Source of the DNA: Streptomyces xinghaiensis S187
GTDB taxonomy: Bacteria; Actinomycetota; Actinomycetes; Streptomycetales; Streptomycetaceae
Direction of reading: 5' to 3'
Assembly: GCF_000220705.2 (NCBI RefSeq)
Contig: NZ_CP023202.1
Location: forward strand, 2,480,001-2,544,000
DNA: 64,000 bases
The position numbers were made by a program, and so were the translations under genes. Shown here piece after piece: positions 61,870 to 64,000 of the stretch; positions within the stretch are counted from its first letter, which is position 1; every line of letters starts with the position of its first letter. The notes beneath the pieces were generated by a model that saw nothing but the letters and a program-made list of their open reading frames with translations, was not told the origin of the DNA and ran no database searches.

Positions 61870-62931
61870 TCAGGCGCGGGCGTCCGGAGCGCCGGCGGCG
61901 GGTCCGCCGGACAGGGCGGCGGCTTCCGCGCGCAGATCCCGGCGGAGCTCCTTCGGCAGGGAGAAGGTGATGCTCTCCTGCATCGGCTGGACGATCTCGA
62001 CATCGGCGTAGCCGCGCTCGGCGAGCCAGTCGAGGACCTCCTCGACGAGCACGTCCGGCACGGAGGCGCCGGAGCTGATGCCGACCGTGTCCACCCCGGC
62101 CAGCCACGCCTCGTCGATCTCCCCGGCGTTGTCCACCAGGTGACCGGCGCGGGCGCCCGCGCCGAGGGCGACCTCGACCAGGCGCACCGAGTTGGAGGAG
62201 TTCTTGGAGCCGACCACCAGCACCAGGTCGGAGTCGGCCGCCACTTGCTTGACCGCGATCTGCCGGTTCTGCGTGGCGTAGCAGATGTCGTCGCTGGGCG
62301 GGCTGATGAGCTGGGGGAAGCGGTCCTTGAGGGCGTCGACCGTCTCCATGGTCTCGTCGACGGAGAGGGTGGTCTGGGAGAGCCAGACGACCTTCGACGG
62401 GTCGCGCACCTCGACGTTCTTCACGTCGTCCGGGCCGTCGACCAGGGTGATGTGCTCGGGAGCCTCGCCGCTGGTGCCGATGACCTCCTCGTGGCCCTCG
62501 TGGCCGATGAGGAGGATGTCGTAGTCGTCCTTGGCGAACCGGACGGCCTCCTTGTGCACCTTGGTGACCAGCGGGCAGGTGGCGTCGATGGTCGCCAGCT
62601 TGCGGGCCGAGGCCTCCTCGTGGACCACGGGGGCGACGCCGTGCGCCGAGAAGATCACGATGGAGCCCTCGGGGACGTCCTCCGTCTCCTCGACGAAGAC
62701 GGCGCCCTTCTTCTCCAGCGTCCGCACGACGAACTTGTTGTGGACGATCTCCTTGCGCACGTAGACCGGCGCGCCGTACTGCTCCAGAGCCTTCTCGACG
62801 GCGATCACGGCGCGGTCCACGCCCGCGCAGTATCCGCGGGGTGCGGCGAGCAGGACGCGCTTGCGGGCACCGCCGTCCGGGGTGTCCCCGCTCGGGGCGG
62901 CGTCGGGCGACGGGCTGGGCGTAGCAGTCAT
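61870..62931 (-). CDS. ispH: 4-hydroxy-3-methylbut-2-enyl diphosphate reductase (IspH)
   Basis: A 353-residue iron-sulfur enzyme making IPP and DMAPP in the last step of the MEP isoprenoid pathway. The three cluster cysteines are in APRGYCAGVDRAV, IDATCPLVTKVH and DICYATQNRQ. HGVAP and the TQTTLS-like WLSQTTLSVDET motif line the active site, and GSKNSSNSVRLVEVA and SSGASVPDVLV complete it. A short polar N-terminal extension (Ser/Pro/Asp-rich, about 22 residues) precedes the conserved start. Confidence 0.97.
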   Translation of the reverse strand: MTATPSPSPDAAPSGDTPDGGARKRVLLAAPRGYCAGVDRAVIAVEKALEQYGAPVYVRKEIVHNKFVVRTLEKKGAVFVEETEDVPEGSIVIFSAHGVAPVVHEEASARKLATIDATCPLVTKVHKEAVRFAKDDYDILLIGHEGHEEVIGTSGEAPEHITLVDGPDDVKNVEVRDPSKVVWLSQTTLSVDETMETVDALKDRFPQLISPPSDDICYATQNRQIAVKQVAADSDLVLVVGSKNSSNSVRLVEVALGAGARAGHLVDNAGEIDEAWLAGVDTVGISSGASVPDVLVEEVLDWLAERGYADVEIVQPMQESITFSLPKELRRDLRAEAAALSGGPAAGAPDARA

Positions 62932-63037
62932 GGGGCCATCGTAAAGGCCGGGCGGGGGCCGGGCGGGCTCCGGGCGGCGGGGCGCCCGCGCCGGTCCGGC
63001 GGGGCGCGCTGTCGGTGTGCCCGGCTAGCCTCCTCCC

Positions 63038-64000
63038 ATGGCACTCAACACCTCGGCCGAGACGCCGATCCCCGTCGGCGAGGTGTCGCGGCTCATCGGC
63101 GGCTGGATCGACCGGCTCGGCGCCGTCTGGGTGGAGGGGCAGATCACCCAGCTGTCGCGGCGCCCCGGGGCGGGCGTGGTCTTCCTGACCCTGCGCGACC
63201 CGTCGCACGACATCTCCTTGAGCGTCACGTGCTTCCGCCCGGTCTTCGACCGGGTCGCGGACGTGGTGTCCGAGGGTGCCCGGGTCGTGGTGCAGGCCAA
63301 GCCCGAGTGGTACGCGCCGCGCGGCCAGCTCTCGCTGCGCGCGGCCGAGATCAGACCGGTCGGGGTCGGTGAGCTGCTGGCCCGGCTGGAGCAGCTCAAG
63401 AAGTCGCTGGCCGCCGAAGGGCTGTTCGCGGCCGAGCGCAAGCATCCGCTGCCGTTTCTGCCGCAGCTCATAGGGCTGGTGTGCGGGCGGGCCTCGGCGG
63501 CCGAGCGTGACGTCCTGGAGAACGCCCGGCTGCGCTGGCCCGCCGTCCGCTTCGAGGTGCGCAATGTCCCCGTGCAGGGGGTGCACGCCGTCACCCAGGT
63601 GGTGGAGGCGGTGCGGGAGCTGGACGCCCATCCCGGGGTGGACGTGATCATCGTGGCCCGGGGCGGCGGCAGCGTCGAGGATCTGCTGCCGTTCTCGGAC
63701 GAGCAGCTGGTGCGGGCGGTGGCGGCGTGCCGCACCCCGGTCGTCTCGGCGATCGGGCACGAGCCGGACACACCGCTGCTGGACCTGGTCGCCGATCTGC
63801 GCGCGTCCACCCCGACCGACGCGGCCAAGCAGGTGGTGCCGGACGTCGGCGAGGAGCTCCACCGCATCCAGCAACTGCGCGAGCGGGCGCTGCGCGCGGT
63901 GAGCGGCCTGCTGGACCGCGAGGAGCGCGGTCTGGCGGCGGCCCGCGCCCGGCCCTGCATGGAGCGGCCGCACCGGATGGTCGAGGAGCGGGAGGAGCAG
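63038..64000 (+). CDS. xseA: Exodeoxyribonuclease VII large subunit (C-terminus off the window)
   Basis: Open from the ATG at 63038 to the window end, 321 codons. The N-terminal OB-fold DNA-binding domain (GEVSRLIGGWIDRLGAVWVE, GVVFLTLRDPSHDISLSVTC) is followed by the catalytic domain (LIGLVCGRASAAERDVLENA, VDVIIVARGGGSVEDLLPFS, VSAIGHEPDTPLLDLVADLR). GGGSxEDL and GHExD are the XseA signatures. With the small subunit XseB it degrades single-stranded DNA. Divergent from ispH. Confidence 0.96.
   Translation, partial: MALNTSAETPIPVGEVSRLIGGWIDRLGAVWVEGQITQLSRRPGAGVVFLTLRDPSHDISLSVTCFRPVFDRVADVVSEGARVVVQAKPEWYAPRGQLSLRAAEIRPVGVGELLARLEQLKKSLAAEGLFAAERKHPLPFLPQLIGLVCGRASAAERDVLENARLRWPAVRFEVRNVPVQGVHAVTQVVEAVRELDAHPGVDVIIVARGGGSVEDLLPFSDEQLVRAVAACRTPVVSAIGHEPDTPLLDLVADLRASTPTDAAKQVVPDVGEELHRIQQLRERALRAVSGLLDREERGLAAARARPCMERPHRMVEEREEQ

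Overview
The window is high-GC actinobacterial DNA and almost certainly Streptomyces. The evidence is the extreme GC at third codon positions, frequent GTG/TTG starts, 1-8 base start/stop overlaps inside operons, and family content: SpoIIE/RsbW-type signalling, a BlaI-M56 pair, an Spo0M-TerB group, Tat lipoproteins and trypsin-like secreted proteases. I see no tRNA, rRNA, CRISPR array, insertion sequence or replication origin.

Layout. 0-13 kb: oligopeptide/dipeptide uptake. A partial solute-binding lipoprotein (<1-1518) and a small toxin-antitoxin pair (1698-2329) precede a five-gene ABC operon (8324-2423, minus strand). Then come the GTPase TypA and a third, atypical binding lipoprotein with low-complexity insertions. 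13-18 kb: five 63-bp tandem repeats, then a small coiled-coil gene and a three-gene succinate dehydrogenase/fumarate reductase operon. 17.8-23 kb: a multi-sensor PP2C phosphatase, an RsbW-like ATPase, a Nudix hydrolase, a SPOR-like protein and a GntR regulator. 23-29 kb: a secreted subtilisin-like protease, TatA, a small helical protein, Spo0M, TerB and a BlaI/M56-protease pair. The same inverted repeat (TCTACA-N4-TGTAGA) precedes two of these genes.

29-43 kb is a polyamine / beta-amino-acid catabolic supercluster. It holds a PucR regulator, methylmalonate-semialdehyde-type dehydrogenase, two class III aminotransferases, an aminobutyraldehyde-type dehydrogenase, PotDABC uptake, an FAD amine oxidase and an Lrp regulator. 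Imported putrescine-like amines would be oxidised to aldehydes, then to acids, with the amino groups removed by transamination.

43-49 kb holds a trypsin-like secreted protease next to a 76-residue membrane protein that carries only the protease's propeptide motif. It is followed by an ECF sigma factor / anti-sigma / ABC-2 exporter operon.

49-58.6 kb is an accessory island: a TetR remnant, an intact RelB/RelE pair, three VapC 3'-end scars, a frameshifted Fic gene, a 1062-residue TPR-CHAT protease with a divergent zinc-ribbon membrane partner, a Uma2-type nuclease and shared repeat scars. 58.6-64 kb returns to core genome: ychF, a DUF6542-like membrane protein, ppgK, ispH and the start of xseA.

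The best candidates for something undescribed are the CHAT/zinc-ribbon pair, the propeptide-only partner of the trypsin-like protease, and the recombination scars around the island.
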